This document shows, in pieces, positions 22,780-34,500 of a DNA stretch of 64,000 nt. The stretch covers positions 7,928,001 to 7,992,000 of the forward strand of contig NC_090967.1 in NCBI RefSeq assembly GCF_040807025.1, read 5' to 3'. Every line of letters starts with the position of its first letter. Position 1 is the first letter of the stretch. The DNA is from Struthio camelus. Lineage: Eukaryota; Chordata; Aves; Struthioniformes; Struthionidae. The notes under the pieces are model-generated. The model was not told the DNA's origin and searched no databases. It saw only the letters and a list, made by a program, of their open reading frames with translations. The translations under genes were made by a program, and so were the position numbers.

Positions 22780-25700
22780 CTGTGCAGAAGACAGGGCAAA
22801 AACGGCATTCAAGCAGATTAGAATTCACTACAGAACTTCTTTCCCATTGAACCTAGGACTTAGACAGTGGATTCACTACAGGAGTGCTGCTTACAGCAAG
22901 ACCTCCAGTTCACTGCTACTGAGAAGCCACATCACCTGTCCTCCTTCAACCCTCCATGTCCCAACAAGGGCCAAACAACTTCTAATTAGATTCCACACTG
23001 AGTCATTCTCACAAGTTCAACAGCTTGTACCCCTATAGAGGCAGGGGAAAAGAGACAAATCCCTGCAAGATCTTAACTCCACAAACAGTGTATTTTACTG
23101 CACAAGAGGTGATGGTACTCATCTGGACAGACTAAGAGGTCTCCACTCCAGGCAGTGCTCAATTCTCTGGGCACCAATATGGAATGAGCTTTTTTTTTTT
23201 TTTTAACCCCCCCCCCCCCCCCGAAGGGAGGCAGAGAATTCACTGAGGAAAATCTGCAGGATGCTCATTTGCACTGGTCATGTGACAGGGAAGAGGTTGG
23301 GACCGGATGGCAAGTGCCAGCTTTGCCCTACACCCCAAGCCACACAGCAGAACCACACAGGCACATTCCTACAAAGTCTGACATATGAGCATCACTAGCA
23401 GCCCATCTCCCACCCACGCTGCACACCCAGGGAAGGGCACATGGCCAAGGCTGTGGCTGGGAACGATGAGCAAGGGAGAGAGACCAGGAAGTTTCCAAGG
23501 ATTAGGAGTCAAGAAATCCTTTAGAATGACACTGCCTTTTATCTTAAAAGTGCACACACTCTGTCTGCAGGTCTATCCCACCCAGAACAGAAATGTCTGT
23601 CACCATCAGTCTCCAAAGGTTCCTGGGTAAACAGCAGCTAGTATAGACAGAGACAAGTGAGTAGGGACCTGAGAGCAAGGACCAAAGTCTGAAAGCCCCG
23701 AGACTTCTGCTTTACACAGCTCCAGTTATATCACTGAGCAGCCTGAGGTACACTTTCTCCACTGCCACAGGAGCCATGGTATCTCTGGTTCCCAGCAAGG
23801 CAGGAGAGGCCCAGGGCCTCCAGAATCCCTGCTTACAGACACCCCTAGCCAGAAGTTAAGGACACCTGCCCCGACCCACGTCTGTATTTGGCTCTGAAAG
23901 GCCTTCTCACTCACTTGACTACCTTCCCAACTCCTGCAGCCCCCTGCATAGTTGGGCAATACACAAGAAATGTCTCAGCTCAGACCACATCTGAAGCTTT
24001 GTAATTGAGGGCTTCCCAATTGCTGAGGTTTTGGAGGTCCTGGTCCAGGTTCCTGCTGTGACAACCTAAAAGGATGTTACCTGGAGAAGAACCAGAAGTT
24101 CCAGCCAAGCCCAGGTGAGCTGTCCACAGCAGTGGCTGCAGGGAAGAGAATGGCCCAGACCAGATCAGAGTAGCTTGAGGGTTTGTCTCAGGTTCTATTT
24201 CTCAATCCTTAAAAAAGCAGAAGTTTGAAGTTTCCTTCAAACTTCAGGAAGGGCAACAAGTAGTCACTGCACCCACCCCACAAGCTGCAATGGTGCATTT
24301 CCATGAGATCCTGCTGCAGGAAGGGGCAGATGGACAAGACGAGCATCCTACTAGCTCTACCATCCAACACTCAAATCAAGAAGTAAGTCTGGGATTCGCT
24401 ACTGCTGACATCTAGACCAACCATCCAGCCCAAGCACTGCTCCTCCCACTACACACCAGAGGAGATGCTGCCTCCTCTGTAGATGAGGAGTTAGAGAGGG
24501 CTTTTCTGGTGCCAGCTCACCTGCTGCAACCTACTGAGGAGACAGACCTGGCACACAGAGAAGCAGAAATCAGCATCCCAGAGAGCCCCTTTGGGGGGTG
24601 AGGGGCTGCAGAGCAGAAAGTTCAGTCTTTGCAGCCTTCCACCCAAGCATTCAGCCAATGACACTGAAGCCAAATAATGTTTGCCTCATCTTCTGCCAAA
24701 GCAGGAGGCAGCGAGAAAGTGAAGAGCCTCATTCCTCAGTCTGGACATGCTATGGCAGCCTTACTGAAGCCAAAAAGGATCCACAGATGCTCTGGATGGG
24801 GATCCACAAAACTTATGCTTCCAAAGTCCAGAGAAAAACCCATTCTGCTCTTCCACTGGAGAAAGTCTGTGACCCAGCTGAACTACTCACCTCCCAGCTG
24901 GGAGCAAGGAACTCCACACAGCTGGTTTCCAGAGAGGGAGACTCTTCTGGTGTGCAGGATGCCAGCCAAATCTGGTATGGGCCTTCATTTTGAATACACA
25001 AGAAAATACACCAGTTTTGAAACTGTTATTAAGGGTTACCACAGCTCTGCTGTGGAAACAGGCACTCCAAGCTCTGCTAGGGCTTCAAAGGCAAAGCGAT
25101 GAACATGAAACTCTGCATTAGATACAGAACCTCCAAAATCATTGCAGCAAGAACACTGTGTTGTCAAGGAGGGTCAGAATCAACCCTTCAAGTTCTGCAC
25201 TCCTTTAACATCATCTTCCAGATACAGGACTTGCCCCAGGACACCCCATTCCCTACATTGACAAGACTGTCTAATCCCTACATAGGGGCAGCGGGTGACC
25301 AGGGCACAGCAGTCCCACTGCAGGACGCTACTAAGCATGAAGGCTTTTTAGCTGCCCTTTTACCTTGCTGGTGGCTGTGGCGCTGGATCCAGTCACCACA
25401 GGAACATTAGTGACCTGAACAGACAAGTACTGGTTGTCTATCAATGGCCACGCTCCTTCTACTTTACAGGTCTGGAACTCATCCTTAAAAGTCCTTAAGT
25501 GAGGATCCCCAAATAATCCACAGTGGGCAAACTTCTTCCGAAAGCTGGAACTCTTCTCATAATCACATATCTCAGAAACAAGAGGGTCTGGAGTGCCTGG
25601 GGCTCTCGCTGAAGAGGTAGGCCCATCACTGGAGCAGTTGTACTGGGAAAACAGTTCCTTTATCCTGAATACAGCAGAGTGGTACACCAGGTCTCCTCGA

Positions 25701-27937
25701 CAGGACTTGGCCGTCTTCCTGGTACACACAGAGTATGCTCGCAAGGCAGTGCAGTAATCCGCATCCAAAAGCGCATCCTCTGGCAAGGCATTGCTAGAAG
25801 TGGCAGCTACATAGTCAGCGTTGCAGCACTGGATTCTGCACTGCTGGCAGTGAACTGCAAGGAGAAAAGGTCATGGTAATCAGTTAGGAATTGAGGGGTT
25901 CAGTGGTTAATCTCTTTTACCCACCAAAGCTTATTTTATGCAGCGGTCAGAAAAGGAACCAACTCCTGTGAGTGAGTGCGAGTGAGCATTTTTACTAAGA
26001 TATTATGCCATGGCTTTGGGATTGTATGATTAAGTTCACTTGGCACTTGGGAGCTCTTTCTCCAAAGTATTTCACAAGTCACAACTATTAATGCCCGGAG
26101 ACAGATAAATTACAAGGAAAAGCAAAAATAAAACAGGCTTCTCTCAAAATCAGACCAGGACAAAACATTTTCACACAAGCTTACAGGATTTTTTTTTTTG
26201 GGGGGGGGGGGGGGATTCTTTTTAAACAAACTCCTCCAACACAGGAAAATGAAGAGCAAACTTTTAGAAGTTCTTCATCTATGGACACCACACACACTTT
26301 AGTGCTATGTATATGTATTCAGGACAGTATCTGTCAGGACAGCACAAGTCCACAGCTGTGCTGACACTGTAAAAGCTGACTTCCAAACGTTGGGTAAGAG
26401 TCACTGAAATTTGCCAAGTCACAAGACCCACTCCTAATTTTTATTGTTAGGAATAAAAAACACTAAACTCAAATAGATTTTATCTTGCATTAGAAGTTAA
26501 TTCCTCAGCCCCAAAGAAGGGCTAGTTTACTGTCACTCTGCTGAGAGTGTGCCGCTTTGCAACAACCCAACAAACTCTTATGGTGTGTAAGATTACTCTG
26601 GAGGCATGCTGAGTAACACATATCCTTTGGTATCTTAAACCAAAAATCAAATTGTTCAAGCTTAAAAAACCCACATAACACACAAATCAATGCAGTTTTC
26701 CCCGGGGTTACGTATTAGCAATACAGCAATGTTAAACCTAGCATACAAATCTATGCTGATTAGCTGCAGACCCTGAGCACACACTATCTGTTTCTCTAAG
26801 AGGTTTCCCACAGCCACATACAAAACGCGTGGATGTAACGCATTCAGTTTGTTCTAAAATCCTACATGTTAAGCCTGCTCTTGCGCCTCATCACCCCTAA
26901 GTCAGCAAAGGGAAAAGTTGCCTTCCATCGCCACAGTGCAGCTTATTGGGGGCCAGAATAACCAATTTGTCCAACAGATCAGGCATGAGATGAGCTGGAG
27001 TTCCTGCTCTGTTCTCAGTTCAGCTGTGAACAACTCGTGCCTTCTCGAGCAGGACTGCCTGGCCCAAGGCTTATGTAATGTGTTAAATTCAGGTGCACAA
27101 GACACCCAAGATCTTACTTGTATGAACAAAAAGACCATCTAGATTTTAGGCTACAGAGCAGGGAAAAGCAGAGAGACCCACTACCACCACTTGTCCTCCA
27201 TGTCCTTGAGCGCCAGCCTGCAAACTGCAAAAAACAACCCATTTCCCTCACAACTTCCAAAGCTGCCTGAGAAATCAGCAGCAAAGGGAGCTGCTCGCCA
27301 CCTTCCCAGCCTCATCTGCCTCCTCTGGCCTTCGACTCCCCGTCGGCGCGCTCCCCCGCAGGCCCTCGCCCATGCTCCTGAGGCGGTCGGGACAGAGGAG
27401 CAGGATTCGGGACCTTTTAAAAGAGAGGACAACCAGGTGAAAACTCCAAATCTGAGCCGAGATTTTAAGGGAAAGAGCAGGAGCTTAAGATCCAGAACGA
27501 AGCGTCTGAGACCCCAACCCAGGCCTCGGGAGAGCCCGCTCTCACCCGCCCGTCACAGCCCCGCGCTCCCCGCGGCCGCCCGGCCCCGCCGCCCCCCAAA
27601 GGCGCCTCCGTGCCGCCGCCGCCGCGCTTTCCTTGGCGGAGCCGCGCACCCGCCCCTCGCCCACAAACCAACCGCCCGGCACGGCGCGCGGCGGCGCGGC
27701 CCCGGCCCCGGCCCCGACCCCGGCCGCCTCAGGGCTCCCGCCGCCGCCGGGCCGCCCGGGGCTCCGCCGCGCCAGGCCCCGCGCCCCGAGCGGGCCGCCC
27801 CGCGCTCCGGCCCCTCTACCTGCGGGCGCGGGCACGCAGCAACACAGCGACACCAGCAGCACCATGCCGAGCAGCCGCCGCCGCCCCCGAGGCGGCGCTA
27901 CCGGCGCCGGGGCGAGGCTCGGGGGCCGCACGCCCAT
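22111..27937 (-). CDS. RGMD: Repulsive guidance molecule, fourth paralogue (RGMD-like), complete
   Basis: RGM proteins are GPI-anchored ligands of neogenin and co-receptors for BMPs. Exons: 27820-27937, 25364-25854 and 22111-22779, all GT/AG and in phase, giving 425 aa. The three-coding-exon layout and length are typical of the family. The product has a hydrophobic signal segment (about residues 25-40), a Cys-rich N-terminal domain, and RGD at 92-94. A sequon lies at N112, and the FGDPH autocleavage site has its break between D156 and P157. A partial von Willebrand type D domain follows, and a hydrophobic tail (about 400-423) fits a GPI signal. Residues 160-300 look most like RGMB, but RGD is shared with RGMA and HJV, and the furin-type RNRR site of HJV is absent. 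The CELF5-MICOS13-SAFB neighbourhood is not that of RGMA, RGMB or HJV. Fish have a fourth gene, rgmd, so I infer RGMD. The start was chosen for its signal peptide, although the frame stays open upstream. Confidence 0.85.
23190..23222. repeat. T15-AA-C16 paired homopolymers in an RGM intron
   Basis: A T15 run, two A residues and a C16 run. On the transcribed (minus) sense this reads G16, TT, A15. It lies in RGM intron 2. Confidence 0.9.
25364..25854 (-). CDS. RGMD: RGM exon 2: Cys-rich N-terminal domain and FGDPH cleavage site
   Basis: Residues 40-203. The mature N-terminus contains CRIQCC (RGMB has CRIQKC), then [22 protein letters not shown], the YHSAV block, sequon NCS at 112-114 and [12 protein letters not shown] at 151-162. 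It ends with [19 protein letters not shown] and SSATATSK at the donor. The acid-labile D-P bond of the family is present. Confidence 0.93.
26189..26214. repeat. T11-G15 paired homopolymers
   Basis: A run of 11 T directly followed by 15 G, in RGM intron 1. Confidence 0.9.
27820..27937 (-). CDS. RGMD: RGM exon 1: signal peptide
   Basis: 39 codons plus one base. From the chosen ATG the protein reads [10 protein letters not shown], a basic stretch (RGRRR), then [18 protein letters not shown] before the donor GCAG/GTAGAG. A second in-frame Met at residue 25 would also leave a signal peptide. RGMB likewise has a long N-terminal extension before its hydrophobic core. The exon lies in a CpG island. 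Confidence 0.75.
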
Positions 27938-28037
27938 CCCGCCATCGGCCCCGGGCGCCGGCGCCCTGGCCCGGCCCGGCCCGGCCGCGGCGCCCGCCCC
28001 GCCCCGCCCCGCCCCCGCCGGGCGGGGCTCCGGCCGC

Positions 28038-28296
28038 CGCCAATGGAGAGGCAGCCCGCCATAACTGCTTTGCATATTAATAAAGCCGCCGCCAATAAGC
28101 GGAAGCGGAAGCAGGCTGCCGCCTTCTGCAGAGTGAAAGATCCAGCAGCCAATGAGAAAAGGAAAAGCGGCGCCCCCCTCTTGCATATTCATAAGCCTCC
28201 GGCCAATAGGAAAAGCGCCAGAGCAGGGCGATCTGCAGCCAATGGCAAAGCCTGCAAGCATAGGTGGTTTGCGTATTCCTCCAGCATCAGCCAATC
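28038..28296 (-). promoter_or_regulatory. Three repeated CCAAT-octamer-CCAAT modules upstream of RGM
   Basis: Six CCAAT boxes occur at 28040, 28092, 28149, 28203, 28239 and 28291, all in the same orientation. Between the members of each pair lies an octamer-like element: CTTTGCATATTAATAA near 28068, TCTTGCATATTCATAA near 28179, and a weaker GTTTGCGTATTCCT near 28267. CCAAT-to-CCAAT spacing within a pair is 52, 54 and 52 bp. CCAAT is the NF-Y site, and ATGCAAAT on the minus strand is the POU/octamer consensus, matched 7 of 8 in the first module. The flanks align loosely (GCAGCCAATG twice), which suggests old tandem duplication. Confidence 0.8.
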
Positions 28297-28480
28297 CAGT
28301 GCTGACTGCGGAGGCGGGCGCGGTCCCTGCCGTGGCAGGCACCGGCCGCGGGGCCGTTCCGCCGCGCCGCCAGGCGGCGCCGGTGCCGCCGCGCCCCGCC
28401 GTCCAGACGCGTCGAGCGCGGGAGGCGGGAAAGGGCCCCGCGGCGGCGCCGAGCGGCTGCTCGGTGACGTTTGGCGCTTC

Positions 28481-28499
28481 CGGCGCCAACACCGCCTGG
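28481..28499. promoter_or_regulatory. Inverted E2F-like element
   Basis: TTGGCGC, five bases, then GCGCCAA, preceded by TGACGT. Each arm fits an E2F half-site core (TTTGGCGC on the left). It lies about 540 bp upstream of the chosen RGM start, at the edge of the CpG island. Confidence 0.5.
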
Positions 28500-28520
28500 T
28501 TGCGGAGCCCGAGGTGCGCG

Positions 28521-31500
28521 TTTCAGGAGCTTCCTCGAGAGCTTCCTCCCTCGTTCCCACCCGCCCGTTCTGGCTGCCCGGGAGGCTTGTTTGCATCCGT
28601 TGTTCTGGTCACACCACCGTGACTAGTCAGCCTTTCATCTTAAGGGCGACTGTGTCATTTTGGTACTGGAGACCATCACCCAGGTGCTGCAGGGAAGGGG
28701 GCTAGAGGGGCTGTACACCAGCCCAGCGTGGGGCAAGGGAGACAAAAGCTGCTTGGAGGTGTTAACTTTTCATAACAGACTAAAAACAAAGCCCTGGGGT
28801 TGTTAAATAACTGCCTGGTCTTTTCATTACAGTCAGGTGATTAGTCACCCGTTGCCCATGCCAGAGGAGGTGCCCATCAGTAGTGGGGGGCCTGAGCTTG
28901 GGAAGCCTGGCCAGAAGCACCCTGCAGACCCTGTGGAGCCCACTTTCAGAAAGAGGCAGTGAAGTTGGGACTGGCACAGAGAAACAGGGAGAGGTGCGTG
29001 TATGGCGGCTGCATTCCTGCAGGTGGCTGGAGCACGGTGAGAACAGAGGAAATGGGTGAAACGAGAGCCTTCATGGCTTTGCCGTGCCACCCAGCATGCT
29101 CACCTCAAAGGAAGTGCTGCAGGTTTAGCTGGCATGCATTTTAGGGGAAGGAAAGAGCCATTGAACTGACTGAAGGCCAGGAAGAAAAGCAAAATTGGGA
29201 AGTTGGGGGTCAAAACAAAAAAAAGCTAGCAATGAAAACCCAGACATCCCCACCTGTGAGCATTAAAAAGAGAAACCACAAAGCCCTGATGTCACAAAGT
29301 ATTAACAACCAAAAGTCACCTGCTATTCCTGCAGAGGAAATGAGGCCTCAGGAAATCTTAATGAGCAACATTGCAGCTGGTTTCTTCATGAAGCCTCTGG
29401 CACCTCCAGCTAACCTTTCAGCTCTCCTTCTCCGTGCCTGGCTAGCCCTCCATCATACCCCACTCCAGCCCTTTCACTCTCTCTCTTCCTCTGTCTTCTA
29501 CCTTTAATTTTCCTGCCTTTCCTTCTTGGAATTGCAAGGAATTGCAAGGAGAGGACTGCTCACCTCCTCAGCCCATGACTGGGTGTGGGGGCATCGTGTG
29601 CACCACGGGCTGGGGAGGCAAGGGACAGCGTTCAGTAGAGGTGAACTCTCCTGAGAATGCAAGAGTAGAATTAATTTACCCCACTGAGCAGATGCAAGCT
29701 TATGTTTCCAGAATTTGTTCTTAACGTGGCCAGATTCTGGCACATTTTCCTGAGAGATAGCAAGAAGCATACTCCTGCCAAAAGGATGAGCCAGCAGTAT
29801 GCTAAATTTCAGCTCGTTGCTCTATAATAGCCCCAAGCTGGTCAGAGCTTCTCAGCAAAATGGTTATAAGATTTTTTTTTCTCCAGAAAACCAGGTAAAA
29901 TAACACTTTTTTTTTTTTTTGGAAGTGCCTGTGCTATTTCAACAAAAACCTTCCACCATAATAAATCAGCCTGTGGCACATACCCAGCATGGAAACCATT
30001 AGCATGAATAGTTTGTGCTTGCCAAAGTTATAAGGGACTGGAACTTCTAATAGGACACACTGAGCATCCTTAAATGTAAATGTGCCTCTCTGTGCCTCCT
30101 AGAGTATTTTCTGCTTATCTATGAAGGGAGCGGCCATAACAGACAACAGCAACAGACATCTGTGAAGCTCCATGGTGGCTCATCTTCAAGAGGCAAATCC
30201 CAAAGCCAGCAGGGCTTCTTCATTCTGTTGCCCATGGAAAAGCTTGTTGACATTTCTGTCCGTACAGCACATGGCATTTTTTTCCCTGATGCACGGCTGG
30301 AAATAGACCAGCCGTGCAATAAAAATTATTGCAACCAGCAATAAAAATTAAAACAAGTGTGATTCCAAGGCTTGAAAACATGTCTCCAGTTGTACCAGCA
30401 GGTTGTAGCCCCTCTAAGCCACAGTGCCAACCATAGTGCTAGAAGACACCTGTAGGCATGGGAAACAGATCTGTTGAACTATGGCTAGAACTGCAGCTCA
30501 CAGGAAATTGCCAGGAGAGAGGGTAGTTTGGCAGGCAGGCAGGGAGAAGAGAGCAGGGACGTTTGGTTCTTTAGTATATTATGGAAATACACACACAGAC
30601 TGTTAAATTCAGAGGGCTAAATCATTAGCCCGTGAAAGGCCACAGCAGCTGGGCAGAGGAATGCTTTAGACCTATTAGTCATCCAGGTTTCTAGCCCTCA
30701 TTGTCATCAATTTCCTGATCACATTTCTGAAGCTATTTCTGAACGCCTGAACTTCTCCACCTCTGAGGAAGGGAACTTTGCAAGGGTCCCACAGCAGCAG
30801 TACAATTTCCCCTTTCATTGCACAGCTGCCAAGGCTCAGCTTGTACCTCTGCACCCAGCCCCAGCTCAGCTGCTACAGCTGGTTCACCTTTCACACAGGC
30901 TCAGCAACTTCTCTTTTCCCTCCTCCCCACCCCAGCACCATCCCAGAGAAAATGGGCTATTTATGAGGGGCCAGAGGTAGGAAGAAGGGGGGGGGGGGCT
31001 GCAAAATATTACAGGGAAAGAAATTCCTCATGGGTGGAATGTGTGCAAGATTAATGGGGCCCTTTATGCTTCCTTTGTATGGCTTTGGAAAGGGAAGGTT
31101 CCTTGCACTAAGGAGCAAAAACATTACAGTCCCTGCTGGAAATGCGGTCTCCACCCTTAGCTTCACTAAGCAGGGGATAGCAAGGGAAAACAGGTTCTGC
31201 ACAGAAACCTTTTGTGACTGATTTATCCCTTTTCTTTCAAGTCCCTTTTCTTTAAGTCTTTTCTTTCAAGTCCCTGTTGACATGTATGCCACAGCCTGAA
31301 TTAAAGGCCAAAAGGTCTTGTGCTGTCATTTACAGCAGACAAATTTAATAGACACTAAGCCCCTGCATCCTTGTCTGTACAGGTGAATACTCATTTTAGC
31401 CCCCCCACTCCTGGCTATGACTCTAGGTCTTGGGCTGATGGCTAGTGCACCTAAGCAATGGCTCCACATCTGTACATTTCTGTGGAAAGCTCCTTTTGAA

Positions 31501-34500
31501 CTCCCCCAACCATGCTGTTCCTAGCAACATTTACCCCTAGACCGTGGACCTCTGTTACCAGAGCCTCCAGCAATGGCCATCTCAACAGAGCCATTGCCAT
31601 CATCTCCTGTTTCCATGACAATCGTGAAGGCAGTTAAGAGGCCATGGTTGTCACTGAGGGGAACCATGGGAGATTGTACCCAAATTCCCATGCAGTTGTC
31701 CCATAATGTTGAGCTCTGCTTGTGTATGTATGTGTGGTGAAGATATCTATTTTGGGGGTGGGATTGTGTTGTATGCATTGAATATCTGTGCATGTGGGAT
31801 GATATATACAGGTAGTATAGCCACCAGTCTTACATGTGGTGAATGCCTTTGGACATGCAGGAAGAGTGGTTGTTGTGCTGCAATAAAGACTGATGGAATC
31901 AGCATGCGCCTCTGCATTGCACATTTGCAACTGGCATGTGAGAACACAATCGTGTCTGGTGGGTATTACTGTACGTGCCTGGCTCTAGTGGAGCGTATGC
32001 TGCATCTGTGCACAGGCTTGTGTGTTTGCTGACCTGTGCTGCATGCTGGCCATGAGCAAAGAACTCAAAAATGAAAGCATCTCTTCCACTCTGATGAACT
32101 CCCTTGGATTGCAACACATATCTCATTCTGTCTGTGTTCTCCATGCTTTTCCCCTTCCAGTTTGATTCCCCTGCAAGCTCCTACGTAGCTGCTTTGTGTT
32201 AGCTGAGCCTGTATTCAGCTCCCAGTAGAACTGGCCCCTATCCCTGCTCAGGTTCAGGTGCTAGTAGCAACCACAGCAGTTTCCTCCGTGAGGAGACTCT
32301 CTCATACTTTCTTCAGTCCTCTGCTCAAAAAGTCCCTAGACACATAAAATCCCAACAGTTTCTCCAGCCAAGGAAAGAACAATTCTGTCCCATTTTGGTG
32401 AAGAGTTACAAAACACTTTAACTAAAGGGGCTCTCCAAGCAAATTTTAGCTATTGAAAACAACTATGATATAAAATCAACAAAAATATTATTCACCAGTC
32501 TTTGCTGCAGAGACCAAAACAAGGCAAGGTCCTTTTATTGTTGCATGCCCACACATGCACATACATGTTAATTCTCACATATTCACACACCTTCCTGTTC
32601 AGAGACAGCATCTGGAGGAAAATATGAGGTTTAAATCAAGTTTATCCTTCCTACAGAACACTTCATAACTGCTCCGTAAGCCACAGCAGCCTTCATGCTA
32701 TTGTGCTGGGTGTTCCACTTATATCCCCAAAACATCCTCACCCAGGGGACCAGCCTTAGAAGGCAGGCTTGGAGCAAAGCCTGTGAAGACCCTGGTTCCC
32801 CTTCTCCCAGAACCATGCTGATGGGTTTGTGAAAGCAGCAGGTTGGGATACTGTTTAGCCCACTATTTGAACCTGTTTCCATAGAGCTGCACCCATCTAC
32901 CTGCTGATGGTACTCTCAAGCGAGTCAGAGACAAGCTCATCCTGATAAGGAGACTGAATATGTGGGGTCTTGAAGCTGAGCGCCCCAGCCAAAACGCTGT
33001 AATCTCCTTCCTCTGATGCTACGAGCCAACCTGTGTGAGGTATATAAAGTCTTTCTGTCCTGCATATATGTGAGGTGCTGGGTAGAACCAGGAAGAGTCA
33101 CGAGATTCTACCTGAGAAGTCTCTCCGCTAAGAGCCAAAGTCATCTTCGGCAAGAATGGAAGAGGGGGAAGGACATGGACTCTCAATCCTTTGACGAGAG
33201 GCTGCAAAGCAATTGCTTTTCCCTGTTGAAGAAAGGGGGCACCACAGTCCTGAAAATGGTTTGCATTCATCTAACAAAGGTGGAACCAAAGGCAGTGGAA
33301 CTCCCTGTCCAGAGCAAGTAACCTTAACAGGATGAAAACAGTAAAGCTGCAGGGCTGGAGGCAATGAAGTCTGCTGGGAGCCAGAGATGGCAGAAAACAG
33401 GTCTGGAAGGATCCTCCGGAAATCATCTCATCCATCTCCCTGCCTTTCTCAGCTACTGTTTTCACAGCCATTCATTTGCTTCAGGGCATCTAGTCTGTCC
33501 TTCTGTCTGTCCCAAATGAACTGGACAGAGGTAATTGTTTTTAAAATGTCTGTCCCTAATGGAACACTCCACAAAAACTTGTTGAGTCAGCACAGATTCC
33601 TCATTTAAACCCCGATTTGAAAGTCTAATTTTACAGTAAATGCCTTCTGCAATTTGCACTGCTGCATTCTATTTCATATTCTTGCAGACATATTTGACAT
33701 AAAAATACATCAAATCTGAAATGAACTAAACAATCATCTTTTTCCCCAACACCATAGATCATCTGCAGCTGTCCACAAAAATTTAATATGGAAATAAAAT
33801 CACACTAACATTTACATGTTCTTTTCCATGCTTACGGATCCCAGCATGCAAGCCGCATGTAAAATGAAACATGAAGCAGGGAAAAAGGTGGAGGATTTAG
33901 TTCTGTAATTCTCTCTCTTTAGAATTTGTCCTGCAAAAGGAAAATTCAAAACTTAAGTCAGCATTGGAACTTACTAAATACTAACAACATTCACTTACCA
34001 AGGTGAGTATCATTAGCCAATATCATTTCTCTATATTTTCTGAGTTCTTTTTCTGTCTTTAAAAATTCTTTTGCAGCCAGAGCAGTTAGACACAGTGAAC
34101 ACAGGAGGAATTAAGTTTTCAGCAGTTCCAGAAGCTGCCCTTCTGCTAAACTCACTTCATCGACTTCCACAGCTCTGCAAACGTGTTTAAAACTAGCTTA
34201 CTCTCTCCTCTGTTCTTGTGCGAAAGACTCTGGCAGACACAGGGAAAGAAGATAGGAAAAATGCAATCAGATAAACTATCTTGGTGAGGGAAAAAGAAAG
34301 TTAGTGCTCAGTATTCCTCTTTGTTCCCTCTCCCCTTAAACGTTGAGCAATGCAATGGTTAAAATTCACGCAGGGAAGCAGGAGAGTCGGAGCCTTTGGG
34401 CTTTGTAGCGAGAGCCTCATTTTGAGACATGGCTGCCTAACCGATATCCTCCCAACCCTAATGACATGTTTACTAACAGCTTGCTCCTGTGGTCGATGAC

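Larger units (their letters stand above)
27480..28520. promoter_or_regulatory. CpG island over the RGM promoter and first exon
   Basis: About 1 kb very rich in G+C and CpG, spanning the first coding exon, its donor and the upstream region. Its position at the 5' end of the only nearby gene supports promoter function. The two longest open frames across it (504 codons on +, 316 on -) are products of the high GC content. Confidence 0.8.

Noticed and set aside
22111-27937. Assignment of the RGM gene as HJV (RGMC) or as RGMB
   Set aside because: HJV features (RNRR furin site, long glycine-rich segment) are absent. RGMB has CRGN rather than CRGD and lives in a different neighbourhood. RGMD remains an inference until a tree is built.
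27542-28492. 316-codon open frame on - strand extending RGM exon 1 upstream
   Set aside because: Only the last part is the real first exon. The upstream portion contains the CCAAT and octamer elements and has no resemblance to RGM N-termini.
27191-28705. 504-codon open frame on + strand across the RGM promoter
   Set aside because: High-GC CpG-island sequence rarely contains stop codons. The translation is Pro/Arg/Ala low complexity with no family match, and it runs antisense over the RGM first exon.
31706-32032. Cys-rich 108-codon open frame on + strand
   Set aside because: The cysteines come from TGT/TGC-rich GT-repeat-like DNA. There is no signal peptide, no conserved spacing of a known Cys-rich family and no splice context.
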